Shown here: positions 1 to 12,236 of the stretch, in pieces
Layout of the letters: each line of letters opens with the position of its first letter
How positions within the stretch are numbered: the stretch's first letter is position 1
NCBI GenBank assembly: GCA_029532415.1
Contig: JAQOTA010000019.1
Location: forward strand, 1-64,000
Direction: 5' to 3'
DNA: 64,000 nt
Source of the DNA: Marasmius tenuissimus
Lineage: Eukaryota; Basidiomycota; Agaricomycetes; Agaricales; Marasmiaceae
Program-made: the position numbers and the translations under genes
Notes under the pieces: generated by a model
Seen by the model: only the letters and a program-made list of their open reading frames with translations
What the model was told of the DNA's origin: nothing
Database searches by the model: none

Positions 1-2421
1 ATGATGATTCATCCTCGCTCGTCGTATTGACGACACGGAGTGGATGTTTGACTTTGTGAGTTTCGTCTAATCTGAATTCGGGGCTGTGCGGGCCGGGTGA
101 TGAGGGGGAGGATAAAGGTGAAGGCGAAGGCGAAGACGAAGATGTATAGGAAATAGAATCGGGATAGCAAGAGGATGAGGATGATGATGAGCTAGTCCTT
201 GTCCTTGTCCTGGTCCTGATAATCATTGAGGCCGGAACGGAGTCGGGCTTTGAGAGACTAAGACTTGATTTGTTCGGCTTAGACTTGGGCTTTGGTATAC
301 GCGACTTGGGTTTCTGAAGGGTTGCTGTATAGATGTGGGCGATGAGATCGTTATCGATGGGTGTGATCGGGGTAGACGGAATAGACACGTCCGGGAGCGT
401 GAAAGACGGGATGTGTTCTCCATCGCAATCATCTAGCAGACGCTCGTTCACTTTGTGATTTTTGGGAACAAGGTGGGTGTGAAAGGTGTACTAGTTAATT
501 ATACCGTCCAATTACGAAGATAGACAGGACGCGGAGCTTACAAGCCGAACCGGAGCTACATCTGCTCATATCATCGTCATCTTTCGATGGCTGCTGCTGC
601 TGCGCTTTGCCGACGATTGACATTGCGGCCGGGTAAGGGGCAGTGGGCGAACAACCTTGAACATCAACGATACTCGCAGCACGACTACTCTCGGTAGAGT
701 TAGCTGTCACTGTGGATACCGCAGTTTGATGAATATCGAACCAAGTATAAGGGATAATCTACTCACGATAGCCGTATGACTGGGTAGGTATCATTCCTAC
801 TCTGAATGCACTGCTCGATGGGGTGACTGGGCCCTCGCTTCCGTCGCCTGCTAATCCTGTCAGGCCCGAAGAGGAGGTCATGTCGAAGAGAGTACGGGGG
901 GTAGAGGCCATCGTCTGGCTGTCCTGTGAAATTCTCGGTGTGGCCTGTGGGTCTACAATTGAAGAACGTCGGCTCTTCCAGGCGGATGACGACAAAGCCG
1001 GAAGGTCATCGAAAAAGCCGTTGATGACTGCGCTCCAGTTGAGGAGAAACCACATCATCATGGTCGTTGCCCTCGACTCGCCCCCGCCCCCGCCCCCTCC
1101 ACCAAACATCCACCTTCCGAAGGTTCTTCCTAGAGTTTCGATCCTCGTCTCCTCGTCCTCGGCTTTGGAGGCTATTTGGGAGAGGAACGCCATCAGGTAG
1201 ACGAAAAGCGACAGGTGAGGAGACGGTAAGAGGCGAAGCAGAAGTTGAGCTATCTTGATCCGGATCGGGTTCAGAATGCGTGTACCAGACTGTGGTTCTA
1301 TGCACCACACCAGCAAGGCGTTCTCAAGCCCTCGTGCGATTTCTGACGGTGCGAATACGGGTTCTGGGAGTTGAGCGAGATACGTCGCCAAAAGACAGTA
1401 CACGTCCTCGAGACGCTGGTTCGAAAGCGCAGCGTCTAGGCCGAATCTCGTGCTAGCACAATTAAAGGCTCGTACAAGTTGTTCCAGGTGATGACTGCGG
1501 GCAGAGAGGTTTGGGAAGGAACTGGTGGTCGAGATTCCTGAAGCGAGAAAGTGAGTAATCGTACGGATATGGACTGGAAGACGCGCTCGCCTTGTCTGTG
1601 CAATTCCTCAACGCAAGAAAACACAAGGATGGGAAGGTCGTGTTCATAGCCGCCAAAGATCGCCTTGGTAGACGCGAACAGAGATGTCTGTCTTAAGGGA
1701 GTCCCGAAAACGCCTGAACATAGGAGGAACCAGGTCAGGATTATTCTACGGTGCAAGGTAATGGACTCAACCCACTGAGCGTGTCATCTTCCGCGAGCTT
1801 GTTTTGATGATGCTTCGGTCTGTGTGCACCCTCCATGATCTCGCGTTCATGCAATGCTATCAAGTCGTCGATTTGGAGGTACTCCGACCACTCTAGCCCA
1901 TCTTGCGCGAGTAGATTTCGCAGATGCTGGATTACGATAAGTGGTTCTTGTTTGATGAATCGGCGGGGTCGTGGCGAGGGGGTAGCACCTCCAGGGCATT
2001 GGCTCTTCGGCGATGGAATCGGTAGTTCTGATGATGATGAAGACGTTCGAATCGGTCTAGGAATAGATGACTTGGGTATGTTCAACGATGTGGATTGTTG
2101 ATGTACATATCGAGGAAATTGGGATTGGGCTTGGTATCGCGGTAAGCGAGAAGGCGACACGCTGGGTTTGGTTGGATTGGAAGTTGGAGTAGGGCGAGTA
2201 GGGTCTGGAATCGTGATTTTGATGGCTGGCCGTGAGTTGGACGGCATCGAGGCTGCACGAGCGCGCGTGTTTCGGCCATACTTTCGAGCCGCTGTGCCTG
2301 GGGAGAGGAGCGTTGTCGAGGTCTGGATGCTTGGATTCGACTGGCTCGCACGGCGAGCTCGAGCAGTATGCGCGGGTATTGGAGTGTAAGGATCAGGCGA
2401 GTCTGGGCGGCCGAATAGCAT
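1..2421 (-). CDS. RhoGAP-domain protein (3' end cut by window edge)
   Basis: GTPase-activating-type domain for Rho-family GTPases. The phase-consistent exon chain on the minus strand is 2421-1776, 1713-1591, 1537-767, 709-542 and 450 to beyond position 1. The second intron has GC-AG ends; the others are GT-AG. The first exon is basic and Ser/Pro-rich. The RhoGAP fold follows, seen as VFGTPLRQTSLF, the helix LPILVFSCVEELHRQG, LSARSHHLEQLVRAFN, TYLAQLPEPVF and a final helix with LMAFLSQIASKAEDEETR. A poly-Gly run sits just after the domain, and the tail is Ser/Pro-rich low complexity that runs off the window. Oddity: the arginine-finger position (canonical GxFR) reads SFPN, and the canonical K/R of LKxFLRELPEP are both Ala, so catalysis is doubtful and a binding or scaffold role is possible. 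The start at 2421 is the first Met in frame. Confidence 0.78.
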
Positions 2422-3660
2422 GTTGGTGGAGGAGAGGAGAGCCTCAGCACATAGTACCGATCACATAGCGCGTCTTTTGCCCCCGCCAAGTCGTTTTTGC
2501 AAACAAGTCTTTCATCCTGTTGGCGAGTAAATGGCTGAGTTGAATACGTGTTGTCGAAAGACGCACCAGTTAGATGCGGCAGTGGAAATCCGAGAAGGAT
2601 TTAAAATCATCCGGGCGTATCTTCCACCTTCAACCAAGGTCATCCAACCAACTCCATGCCGCGCATCCCTATAGATCAATAGCTGCTAAGCCATTTTCAA
2701 CCTCTGACGCGAAGTCTAGTATTTTTGAGGTCCCTAACTACGACGAGTATCTTGCTAATCCGTTGACAGTGCCTAACACTCGTGAGGAGAGTGCTTTGCA
2801 GATTTGGAACGAGAACCTCACCAAAAATCCAGCCTTCGTGGGTTGGTAATCGTTGCCACATATCAAGAGGTCGCGGTTGCTGTCGTTGTTGAGGGTGCCG
2901 CTGTGATCGTGAGCGTCGTGAGCATCGAAGTTGTCCCGACGTGGTGGAATGGCCCCATCATGCCCATGATGATGTTCATTTTTACCGGCTCGGACGATAA
3001 GTTCGGCGTCGCGGTGATGAGAACTCTCTCACGCTTCTCACTCCCATACTACCATCGTCACTGGTCAGTACTCAGTCACTACCAGGCAGAGTGAGATGGT
3101 CGCTACAGAGTATCATGCCTATGATCTTTTGGGTACTTCTGCGATGCTCCAAAGGACGCGATGATTGATTTGGAGCGTAAAGGACCCTGCGAACATTCAA
3201 CTCTACTTATCCGTTCTGACTACGGACCGCCATGAAGTAACTGTCAGTGAGCTTTCTCATCGTCGTACACGTCCACAACTCTGATGAGGGAGAAAAAAGT
3301 TCGATATCGTCGTCATGGCTAGGATTATCATTCTGAAGACCAGTCGAGAAGGAACCCATCTTGCAACGATTGTATGCCAAAATCGCGCGTCAGCCGAATC
3401 CGGATGGTGCTTCGCAAATCGCAGTGTGCCCCCGTTGATGCTCCTCTGCTTATGATTAGCAAGCTCTTGCCGTTTTACCTTGGATCCCCGTTCAATGTTC
3501 ATAATCCTCGACCCTGCAGTAATCTCTCAGTAACAGGAGCATCAACACTAAGTAGACGTTTACTTTGCACTGCTTCTCCGATTCTGTATTACTGAGACCC
3601 CACTCGAATCCTAGCGATTCCGAGGATGATTTACACTGAATGATCTCTTCCCGGGAGCCG
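2422..3660. other. stretch without a recognised gene
   Basis: The upstream region of the RhoGAP gene comes first. A 91-codon plus-strand frame at 2574-2849 has protein-like composition (it contains EVPNYDEYLANPLTVPN) but no family is recognised and no convincing continuation exists. A His/Asp-rich minus-strand frame overlaps 2850-3010 and cannot be joined to a start. Either could be a relic; neither is called as a gene. Confidence 0.3.
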
Positions 3661-3668
3661 GGATGCGG

Positions 3669-3675
3669 TATAAAA
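3669..3675 (+). promoter_or_regulatory. TATA-like box of first DUF6534 gene
   Basis: TATAAAA lies 57-63 nt upstream of the ATG at 3732, a usual distance for a fungal core promoter. Confidence 0.5.
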
Positions 3676-3731
3676 GAGAGCCCCCTCCTAGGTTATTTCG
3701 GAAGGTGCCCGGTCGCCCTCGCCAATCAATA

Positions 3732-5877
3732 ATGCCTCCAGGTCCAGAGGATATGTGAGTTCCCTGTGTCCTCAGCTAAAGGCGAAGGTGTTGACCACCA
3801 TTTTACAGTTTTGGCCCTATCCTCGTCGGAGTATTATTTGATGCTGTCTTGCTCGGGGTGCGTTGACTATCGGCCCTCATTACTTTTTTGTCTGACGAAA
3901 TACTGTCTCCAGGCTTTAGCTATCCAAGTAATGGGGTTCTTGTATCGTCTTGCAGACCCACTGCAACTCAACGTCGTTTCAGGTCCTGACATACTTTTTC
4001 AAATTCCGGCGGTGAGAATCTTCATTACAACCCCACGAGCACTCCATTGACAAGACATGAAGGGACCGGATCTGGTTCAGACTTCTAGTAAGCCCCCGGC
4101 GACCCACTTCTGCCCGCAAGTCCTGTCCTAACGGAGCACTACCAGATTGTATATCTTTTCACGGTTGAAATAATCAACACGGCCTGCGATCTCGCTACTG
4201 CCTATGAGCCACTCATTTTACAATTCGGTGCGTGTTCAACCTTTACCTCTGGTTTTCGCGTGCCTTTTGCTCAATAAGGAATATAGGAAATCCCCGAATC
4301 CTCGGGCAGGCTCCAAAATGTTCGTCGCTCGACTCTTCAGAGTGACCGTAGTTTCTGATTGCATCGTTCGCCAATCCAGTCCTCCTAGCAGGTAAGACTA
4401 CCGAACTTATTGACTACACAGACGTGCTGACTACGTCGTTCTTCGCTCAGATCCCATCACAACCGTACGGTTCGATTCAGTGTTGCCATTACTCTAACAC
4501 CTGACTTCTCTCCAGACCCTAGTCTCGACACCTGTACAACTATTCATGGCCTGGCGGATAAGCGTAATCTCCAGAACGCTCGCAATCCCAATCTTAATCG
4601 CGGTGCTCTCAGCCATTTCCCTCGGTACGCCAGATGCTTCCTCTTTTCGGGTGCTATCGCTGACCTATCGAACGATAGGTGGCAGCGTCTGGCTGTCTTT
4701 CCAGATACACACAGACTATCTAGGCAACATTCGAAGCCAAAGGACACTGGAAGCTTCCTCGCTGTGGCTCGTTACATCGGCTATAACAGACGTAGTCATT
4801 TCCCTGGCGATCGTGTATTTCATTGTCAGTCCCGCCCCCGCTCCCCGTGTTTCCAAGGTTCTTGATGTTGATGGTCTTCGTTTCCTTCTTTCTCAGTGTT
4901 CGAAGCGACGAAATCTGTCCAGGGATGAAGCGATGAATAGATACTTGAATCGTATCATGCGTTGTAGGGGATTTTTTTCGTGCAATGGATCCGAGGCGTG
5001 GTACTGAACGAAGCTTTGACCCCAGTTACCGTCGAGTCAGGCGTACTTACATCTTTTGTGATGATCTTGACTCTTCTCGTGTTTCTCACTGTAAAGGTGT
5101 GTCGTCCTCTGAATCGCATAGTTGATGTACGTTTACTCACTATGTTTCCTTGTAGAAGGGGCCCTAGTAGGTCTTCTTTTGACCCGCAGTACTACTAACA
5201 GCACTAAACTAAAGGATCTCATCTCATCTCAATAGCTTCCTCATCTGGGATCTTTCCATTTCCAAGCTGTACTCGATCTCGCTGGTCGTGTCGTGAGTAC
5301 ATTATCATAATTCACCTTGCCTCTTTTGACCCGGACCGATTCTTCTCGTTGCGCAGTCTGAATGCTCGAAGGGTCAAGGACCGGTATGAAGAAACCCGAC
5401 CGGCTCTTTTCATCGATGACTCTACGATGGGAACTACCGCCGGCACAGGCAAAGGGGGCTTTGACCCATTTCCATGGGTCCGCGGATTCTTTTCTCGACG
5501 TTTGATGACGAACTCACTTTCGCTGGGATATAGGTTCATCCCTCCCCAATGTATCCGGCCCCAGCGGTAAATCGGAAATCATTCGCTGTCTTCCGAATCA
5601 AATCATTGACGGTTAATCTCGCTTTCTTTCTTTTTCCTCTTTTTCTTCTTCTTCATAGATGCGAACGCTTACAACCGCAACGCACCATCCCGAGCGTAAC
5701 CTCTCCGTGTCTACGGTATCGACTACTTCATCGTCGACGACGAAGAGCACGATAAGGACCATTTACCCCGACGAGACGGGTCGATATGTTGTCGGGTACA
5801 ACGTACCGCGCAAGGCCCCGCCAACGTTTGATCATGAATTCGAGCAGCCGCTCCAACCGCTGCGATTGAAAAACTGA
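3732..5877 (+). CDS. DUF6534 multi-pass membrane protein, copy A
   Basis: Member of the large agaricomycete DUF6534 family of predicted seven-helix membrane proteins; function unknown. The short first exon begins MPPGPED. It is followed by FGPILVGVLFDAVLLG, a helix with TPVQLFMAWRI, a helix with IPILIAVLSAISLG, the family-typical LWLVTSAITDVVISLAIVYF, a helix with VESGVLTSFVMILTLLVF, and the signature SLNARR near 5360. The cytosolic tail has LFIDDSTMG. The last three exons join in phase (5356-5476, about 5533-5567, 5659-5877), and a strong pyrimidine tract precedes 5659. At least ten introns of 50-90 nt are needed; the inner boundaries are approximate. Copy B, 0.8 kb downstream on the same strand, has the same exon plan, so this is a tandem duplication. 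Confidence 0.72.
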
Positions 5878-6670
5878 TTCGTCGCAGTATGTATGAGAGA
5901 GATCCCATCCCGTATGTGCCTTTCTTTTTTTCTTCTGTTCCTCGTGTCGGACATTTGTAACCTCAAACTTGTAAGAGATAGTATTGATGAATTGGAATCA
6001 CAATCAAGCCACGTCAACACACACACAGAGTTTATTTTGGTACTATGCCCATTTGTGGCGGAGAAAAGTCTGACCGGCTTGGAACCTCATGACGGTGGCG
6101 GGTGGGCCTTCCCAACGAACGCATTGGTACGAGGGGGTGGGTCGCGACTGTCGCTGCACTCTATCCCGATACCATACAGCGATACCTTGTGTTGGCTCAG
6201 ATCCGTGGATTCGTGAGAAGGAGGAGTGATTTCTTCCCGCGGGTTGGAGGGCTTGGTAGTCATCTCTCTGCACTGCTCTCCCCCTCTTTCTTTTCCACCT
6301 TGGCGTCGACGAATATCAAAGCTATCGGCCATTGAGGGCGACTCTTCGGTCGCACCTTATCCACGTAGACCTCTAGAGCATCTGTTCCGTGTTCTAATGC
6401 ACTTTATCAACGGGATCAACACCATCGAATTGAGTAAGTACCACCATCAAGAACGGGGCACCGCTCAACGTGTCGCAACGGCAAGCACAAGGCTAGCACG
6501 CATTCGTTCGTTGATGACTCAATGTTACCAGTTCAATGTACCCTCCAAGTCCGGCCCTCTGTGATCGCCTGCTTATTCTTCGATGGGGAATAATTGCGGG
6601 AAAACGGAGAGTGGGAGCGCGTATTAAACTAGCACTTTCTTCGTCCCGTTTTTCGCTTGGTTTGACTGTC
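5878..6670. other. intergenic spacer between tandem paralogues
   Basis: No frame with protein-like composition is seen here. It should hold the 3' end of copy A and the promoter of copy B; a TATTAAA at about 6622 lies roughly 45 nt before the copy B ATG. Confidence 0.4.
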
Positions 6671-8724
6671 ATGCCGGGACCTCGAGATGTGTGAGTGGTC
6701 TTTCCTGCTTTTTCGTGGTATTGTCTGACGAGGAAGTGTGTTTTCAGATTTGCCCCCATGTTTATTGGAATGCTGCTTGACGTAGTTTTACTAGGCGTAA
6801 GTTTTAAAACACTGGTCGGGGGCTGAACTTGCTGAATGATTGCCCGCGTGCAGACTTTAGCTATTCAGGTCAGAGTTCAGAAGATCCTAAGCTCGTCCGC
6901 GTTTGATTCTCATCTGCGATCCAGGTTCTATCCTATTTTCACAATTATCCGAGGTGGGTCGCAAATCTTTTAGGAAGACGGAGTACGACTGAGCTCGATC
7001 GCGTAGGGATCGATGGTGGTTCAAATGCCTGGTGAGTGCGAGCCTCACTGAAGCAGAGCTCAGGCCAGCTCATCATCGATATTTACCCAGGTGGCTTATC
7101 TCATGGTCACTGAGCTAGCGAATACATTATGTGACATCTTAACTGTCTACGAGCCTCTTGTCACCAATTATGGTATGGATCCACGGTCCCTTCACCTGGT
7201 AGTAACAGTAATCATGAATCATCGTCGAACCTGTAGGAACGATCTTCCCGGGCTCTCCACGACGTGAGTGACTGCAAGTATCGAGAATCGGGTCTAGAGA
7301 CTTACCAGATCCCTTTCTCTCTTTGTAGTACTCCCTGCTGGTATGTTGACCTCTTCGGTGAAGCTACTACTTTCAAGGATCTGATCGATCATCACTGTCA
7401 CCTTTCCTAGATGCCATTACTACGGTGAGTAGAGTTCGATTCGTACCGTTAAGAACTCTACTCTGACTATTGCTCGCGTACTAGACTTTGGTATCGACAG
7501 CCGTCCAGCTATTCATGGCATGGAGGATCAGAATCCTCATGAGATCGGTTATTCCTCAACTTATAATAACGGCGATGTCTATCGTCTCTACTGGTATGTG
7601 GGGTTTCTCTTCGAAGTCGGACGTTGGGAGTCTGAACTCGTGCCAATTCAGTCGGCGCTGTCTGGCTTGCTTCTGGTGTTATTACTGTGGCTGGGACGAA
7701 TTTTCTTCAGAGCACGACGATCCGAGATGCCTCTTATGTGTGGCTCATCTCCTCGTCGGTTACGGACGTTACGATCACTCTTTGCATCATCTTCGTCTAC
7801 GTGAGTGCCTCGGGCTCGTACTGATTTGGTGGTGGCGTTTATAGACTCAACGAACTGTTTACAGGTCAAGAGGGCTCGAAATAATCGTGCCAGCGGTAGA
7901 AGTGTTGCGGATTCTCAGGTCTCACGAGTACTAAAGCGTGAGCTCCCATCCTAGTCATGGTTTCGGACAAAACTCACCGCTAATCTCCGCTAGTTTCGAT
8001 TGAGTCTGGAACGATAACAGCGCTAGCAACTATCAGCGACCTCATCGTATTTCTGTCCGTGCACGTGCGTTGAAGATTCCGATCGTGTCGAAATAGTATG
8101 TGTATTCTGACATCTTGCGTCTGTTCTAGACGGGACCATAGTGAGCTTATCTCGTTCTCAAAGATTTCGCAAACTTATCTATGATTTATGTTTCAGTTTC
8201 TTCATCTGGGACTTCTCCCTTTCTAAGCTCTATACAAATTCGTTGTTGGCTTCGTAAGGAATTCGCATCGGTATTGTCCATCTTCGTTCTAACCTATACT
8301 CGCTCAGACTCAATGCCCGACCGACGAAAACCTCCTCGGGGCCGGAGCCCAGAGCAATGTTATTCATCGACGATTCCACAATCTCGTCTTCGAGCGGCGG
8401 TCCGAGCAAGAGAAATACAGCGGCCTTTGTATGTCGTTTCATCTTACGAATTGTGTGGCAACATTGACCTTGAGATCTAGAGTGTTCAAGGAGGCCATCA
8501 CGGCTATCACCACAATAATCGTAGTAATGTGGTAGGTTTTCCCGCCGCGGGAATTCTCGTGGTTATTGAATGATCCTCACGACAACTTGAATTATCAGCC
8601 TCTGTCGGTTCACTATCAGACGACGACAATCGCAACCTTCGATGCCCCAAACGACCCCCGTCAACCAGACATCGAGATGGGGACAATTCCTCAAACTAAA
8701 GTGGACTATAGCCATGGAATATAA
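6671..8724 (+). CDS. DUF6534 multi-pass membrane protein, copy B
   Basis: Paralogue of the preceding gene. The first exon MPGPRDV is followed by FAPMFIGMLLDVVLLG, then TELANTLCDILTVYEPLV, TLVSTAVQLFMAWRIRIL, IPQLIITAMSIVSTG, the conserved WLISSSVTDVTITLCIIFVY, and FFIWDFSLSKLYTNSLLAS-LNAR split by an intron after LLAS. A tail with MLFIDDSTIS matches LFIDDSTMG of copy A. The last two introns (GTATGT to CTAG, and GTAGGT to ATTATCAG) join in phase to a final exon ending DIEMGTIPQTKVDYSHGI and a TAA at 8722-8724. Part of this last exon and its 3' flank are repeated at 12.84 kb. Family function is unknown. Inner exon borders are approximate. Confidence 0.7.
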
Positions 8725-8790
8725 AATCAAACTGTAATAAAGGACCCTTGGACAGATTATCCTATCACGATAACCCAGCTCCCATGTATG
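8611..8790 (+). repeat. duplicated segment, copy 1 (last exon and 3' flank of DUF6534 copy B)
   Basis: About 95 bp starting GTTCACTATCAGACGACGAC matches 12836-12935 almost base for base. Weaker similarity continues through the flank (CTTGGACAGATTATCC against ATTGGACAGAATTTCC). Here it is read in the proper frame as the end of a DUF6534 gene, so this is probably the source copy. Confidence 0.8.
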
Positions 8791-9258
8791 AGGAAGGAAA
8801 GGGTGGACGATTTGTGTACGGAGCCTGGCGACTCTGGAAGGGGTTTGAAACGAAGGCTGTCCGACTCGATTGACGCTTCCGCGTCGCCCCCTACTCGTTT
8901 CTTTCCACTCAGCATTCACAGATACCAAAGACTTACCATTGACCAAAGTGGCTTCTTGATCACCAGTCGCACTTTACTGATGCTAAGGTAGATTGTAACG
9001 GACGGTTTTCAGTATTTACTGAGTTTCTGTTCGGAAATAGTGTTTTGACTCGGAGACTCTCAGTAGTGCCGGATGAGGTTCAAGAAACGCATGTGCTCAA
9101 AGAACTTATACTAAGCACTCAAACACTGGCTGGCTGGGTGTGGTAGGGAAGAGGCTGAACCTGGTGCCACCGCCGCCACGTGCGGCTGTCATTGCCGACC
9201 GGCGCCCAGTTGTTAATAACGGTCTCCAGTGTCCACAGGACTCTTATTCTGTTCCACC
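8725..9258. other. intergenic, no gene seen
   Basis: Apart from the duplicated segment at its left end, this stretch shows no recognisable coding region. Its right part is the promoter and leader of the phosphogluconolactonase gene, ending in a good start context (CCACCATGG). Confidence 0.4.
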
Positions 9259-10105
9259 ATGGCCACTGCTGTACATCACCCACCAAATCCTCCCGTCATT
9301 TACAACTTTGCGTCTCCGGATGCTCTCATCGATTCCCTGGCAAGCTTTGTGATCAAAGCTCAGAAAGATGCTATCGACAAGAAGGGCCGATTCACTGTAG
9401 CGATCTCTGGCGGCTCGTTGCCCAAGATGCTCGGTGGTCTCATCGACAACCCTGCAACTGAATGGGACAAGTGGTGCGTAATGGGAAAATCCAACGCGCT
9501 ATTCTATGATCGACTGACCATGTTTTCAATAAATTCACAGGCAGGTGTTCTACGCAGATGAACGTGTCGTACCTCTCGATCACCCTGATTCCAACCACAA
9601 ACTTTGCACCGATACGCTCTTCTCCAAAGTCCCTATTCCACCGGAAAACATTCGCCCCATTGATGTTTCCCTTCTCGACGACCTGGAAGAGCTCTCCGAT
9701 TTGTACGAGAAGGAGTTGATACGCGAGTTTGCACAGAAAGATTCTGCCAGGTTCCCCGCATTCGATCTCATTTTGCTCGGTATGGGACCAGATGGACATA
9801 CTTGCTCTTTGTTCCCTGGACATGAGCTCCTGGATGAAGAAGATCGATGGGTTGCTTATCTGGAGGATTCACCCAAACCACCACCAAAGAGGATCACGCT
9901 CACTTATAACGTCTTGAACCATGCTGCTCGAGTCGTCTTCGTAGCCACCGGAGAAGGAAAGGCGGACATCTTAAGCCAGGTTTTGGATTACCCTGAAACA
10001 GGATTGCCTGCTTCCCGAGTGAGACCGGCGTATCCTGGTTCACTATACTGGTTTATCGATGCAGCCGCAGGTTCAAAGTTGGAGCTACCTACGCAGAATA
10101 TGTGA
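9259..10105 (+). CDS. 6-phosphogluconolactonase
   Basis: Hydrolyses 6-phosphogluconolactone to 6-phosphogluconate, second step of the oxidative pentose phosphate pathway, in the cytosol (EC 3.1.1.31). Two exons, 9259-9473 and 9541-10105, with a 67 nt GT-AG intron, give 259 residues, normal for the NagB/SOL-type enzyme. Seen in order: the phosphate-binding loop [28 protein letters not shown] (the DER signature), and [19 protein letters not shown], the most diagnostic stretch, with GKADI further on. The tail [10 protein letters not shown] is also family-typical. The ATG has an optimal context (CACCATGG). No lesion is seen; this is a housekeeping gene. Confidence 0.95.
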
Positions 10106-12010
10106 AGAGGCAGACGTGCCAGAACGACACTCGAGCTGAAGAAGTACTGAAACTGTGATTTACTATGCCCTTTTCTTGTTCCCATTAAACTTCTTTCTAC
10201 GTTCTCCTCGCTTCATTAGAGGAGGTCAGAGTGCGGAATCAGGTCGATTCTCGGGTCGATTCTGAATTTCAAGGAACCGATTTTCGACTGGAATCGACTT
10301 CTAATCTGACCATCCGCATTTTGATCCCGTAGGCAATCACCTTGCTTGTCAACCCTCGTTTGTGATAATTCACTGCCCGTCGGATCCCAGATCGTACATT
10401 AAACCAAACAAATGATCCGACGGATCTCTGTATCTTATCTCCCCACCTCTGATTGTTGCTCACACTCCTTCCTCCGCCTTCAGCTTCCTATGTCAATGTT
10501 ATGCTCGCCGCAGGCGAAAAAAAAAGCCCAATATTTTTATCTCTAGGTGTCTACAACATCGCTTGAACGGCCTTTCAAAGAAGACAATGGCTGAGCTCAG
10601 CACAAGATTTCTCGCAACGACTGGTTCCGACATGTCAGTGATACACAGCAAACGGTCTCAATCTGGATGGTTGCTTGTATTTTCTTGAAATCAGTATCGC
10701 TATGCAAAGACAACCGTGGTAGCACTATTCGCCTTACACCCTCACTCATGCTACATTGCTAACCACACTAGCTCAATGCCGAAGTACGGAAGCATTATTC
10801 TTAAAGGCGGTGACTGATCTATGATCGATCTCTCCGCCTCTCCCGGTGTCTAAGGCTCTCTTCTTACCCTGAATGGAGGTTGTAACTTGTGGGTAGGGAG
10901 GAGAAGGAGGAGTTTATTACACGGCATCCACGTGCTGAACGTAGGGAAATCTGAATCATACAAATTACGCCATCGTAATTAGTGAGCGCTTGAGCTGCCG
11001 CACTCTGACGTCGAAAACCACCTAAAATTCAAAACCGCCCCCATCTCGTCGCAGGTCTCCGTTTTTCCGTCGCATGCACAAACACCAAGATACTTCGCTG
11101 AAATAGACTGGCGTCGTGACCTAGATATCAGAGGGATTTGGGCTGATTCGGGAAGGAAATCAGTGTTTGAGCTCAACTTGTGCGTCATTTTCTGCTCTTC
11201 TCTTGAATATCTAACTAATTGTAGGGCAGGGGCGGGACTGCTCGACGAAAGATTCCCATTACGGCTGGCATATTCAACAAAAGGCCTCGCTAAATGCATG
11301 AACTGGCTTCTCGAAGCGCATTCTTTGATCTGGTCTCACATGCTTGAATGATAGCTCACCATTCTGGTTCACGGCCACCTACCTTCGACGTCGGTTTCTC
11401 TGTCCTTACCGCCACAAGGATCTTGTCTGTAGGGATTGGGCGTCAGATATGTTGGGTACCATTGGGCGGGTCTGGCAAGTGTACGTCCCACTACCTGTTA
11501 TTTTTCTTTCCTCCTTTCCATCACCATAGAGTCCCGTTACTCGATAGTCGCCGCGACAAGTGCCTCGGTTATTTAACGTGCAAGTGTTGATAGGGTCACT
11601 CGGCAAGCCGTTTCCTGGTGAACGCTACGATGCTTCGAATAACATCGTCGTCTTCATGGGTGTTCTCGCACCCAGTTTCCGATGTCCTTTGAGAGTATTT
11701 TAGGCATATTTGGTGAACTCGGAATCGGGTGTCGGGCCAGGCATTCTGGTGATAGTTTTTTCCTACGGTCGTAGACGGAGGGGTGCGAGCTGGATGATTC
11801 GGGCGGGAATGGAACCGACGACCATAAATCTTGGCAAGGTGAGTTGCAAAAGGGTCTGCTACTTCTACCCCCGCGCTGCTCATATCGCTCTGCCTTCGGC
11901 TAGGGCTCCAGTGTAATGTTTGGCACTAGGACGAACGCTGCCATGTCCTTCTTGAACCTTTGTTGACCTAACTATACTTTTCGCCTTACCACGCTGTGTG
12001 GGCGTCTCTC
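10106..12010. other. 1.9 kb without a recognised gene
   Basis: No frame here shows a known motif or a joinable exon series. A possible tiny first exon (MAELSTRFLATTGSDM at about 10588) has a GT-type donor but no partner exon was found. The right end is the upstream region of the short gene at 12.2 kb, which resembles the upstream region of its paralogue at 55.3 kb. Confidence 0.35.
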
Positions 12011-12236
12011 GAGGACCACGAGACCACCAATGCTCCAGACTCTCGTGATTGAAATGCTTGAGCGCTCATGGGAGATACGTTTGTGCGGACGAGATATCAA
12101 TCCGTGGGACATGTGGCAGTTCAGAGGCTTTCATTTAAGGTGGACCGTTCTTGAGTTTGACATCCCCATCGCCCCTTCCATCATCTCGCACTTTCTCTCA
12201 TTCCTTTCCCCCAACTTATCTTTCTGTCTTCAGTAC

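Noticed and set aside
1070..1110. GC-rich repeat (CCCCCGCCCCCG)
   Set aside because: It encodes the poly-Gly run just after the RhoGAP domain and needs no separate explanation.
2850..3094. His/Asp-rich minus-strand frame and overlapping plus-strand frame
   Set aside because: Neither can be linked to a start, to splice sites or to a known family.
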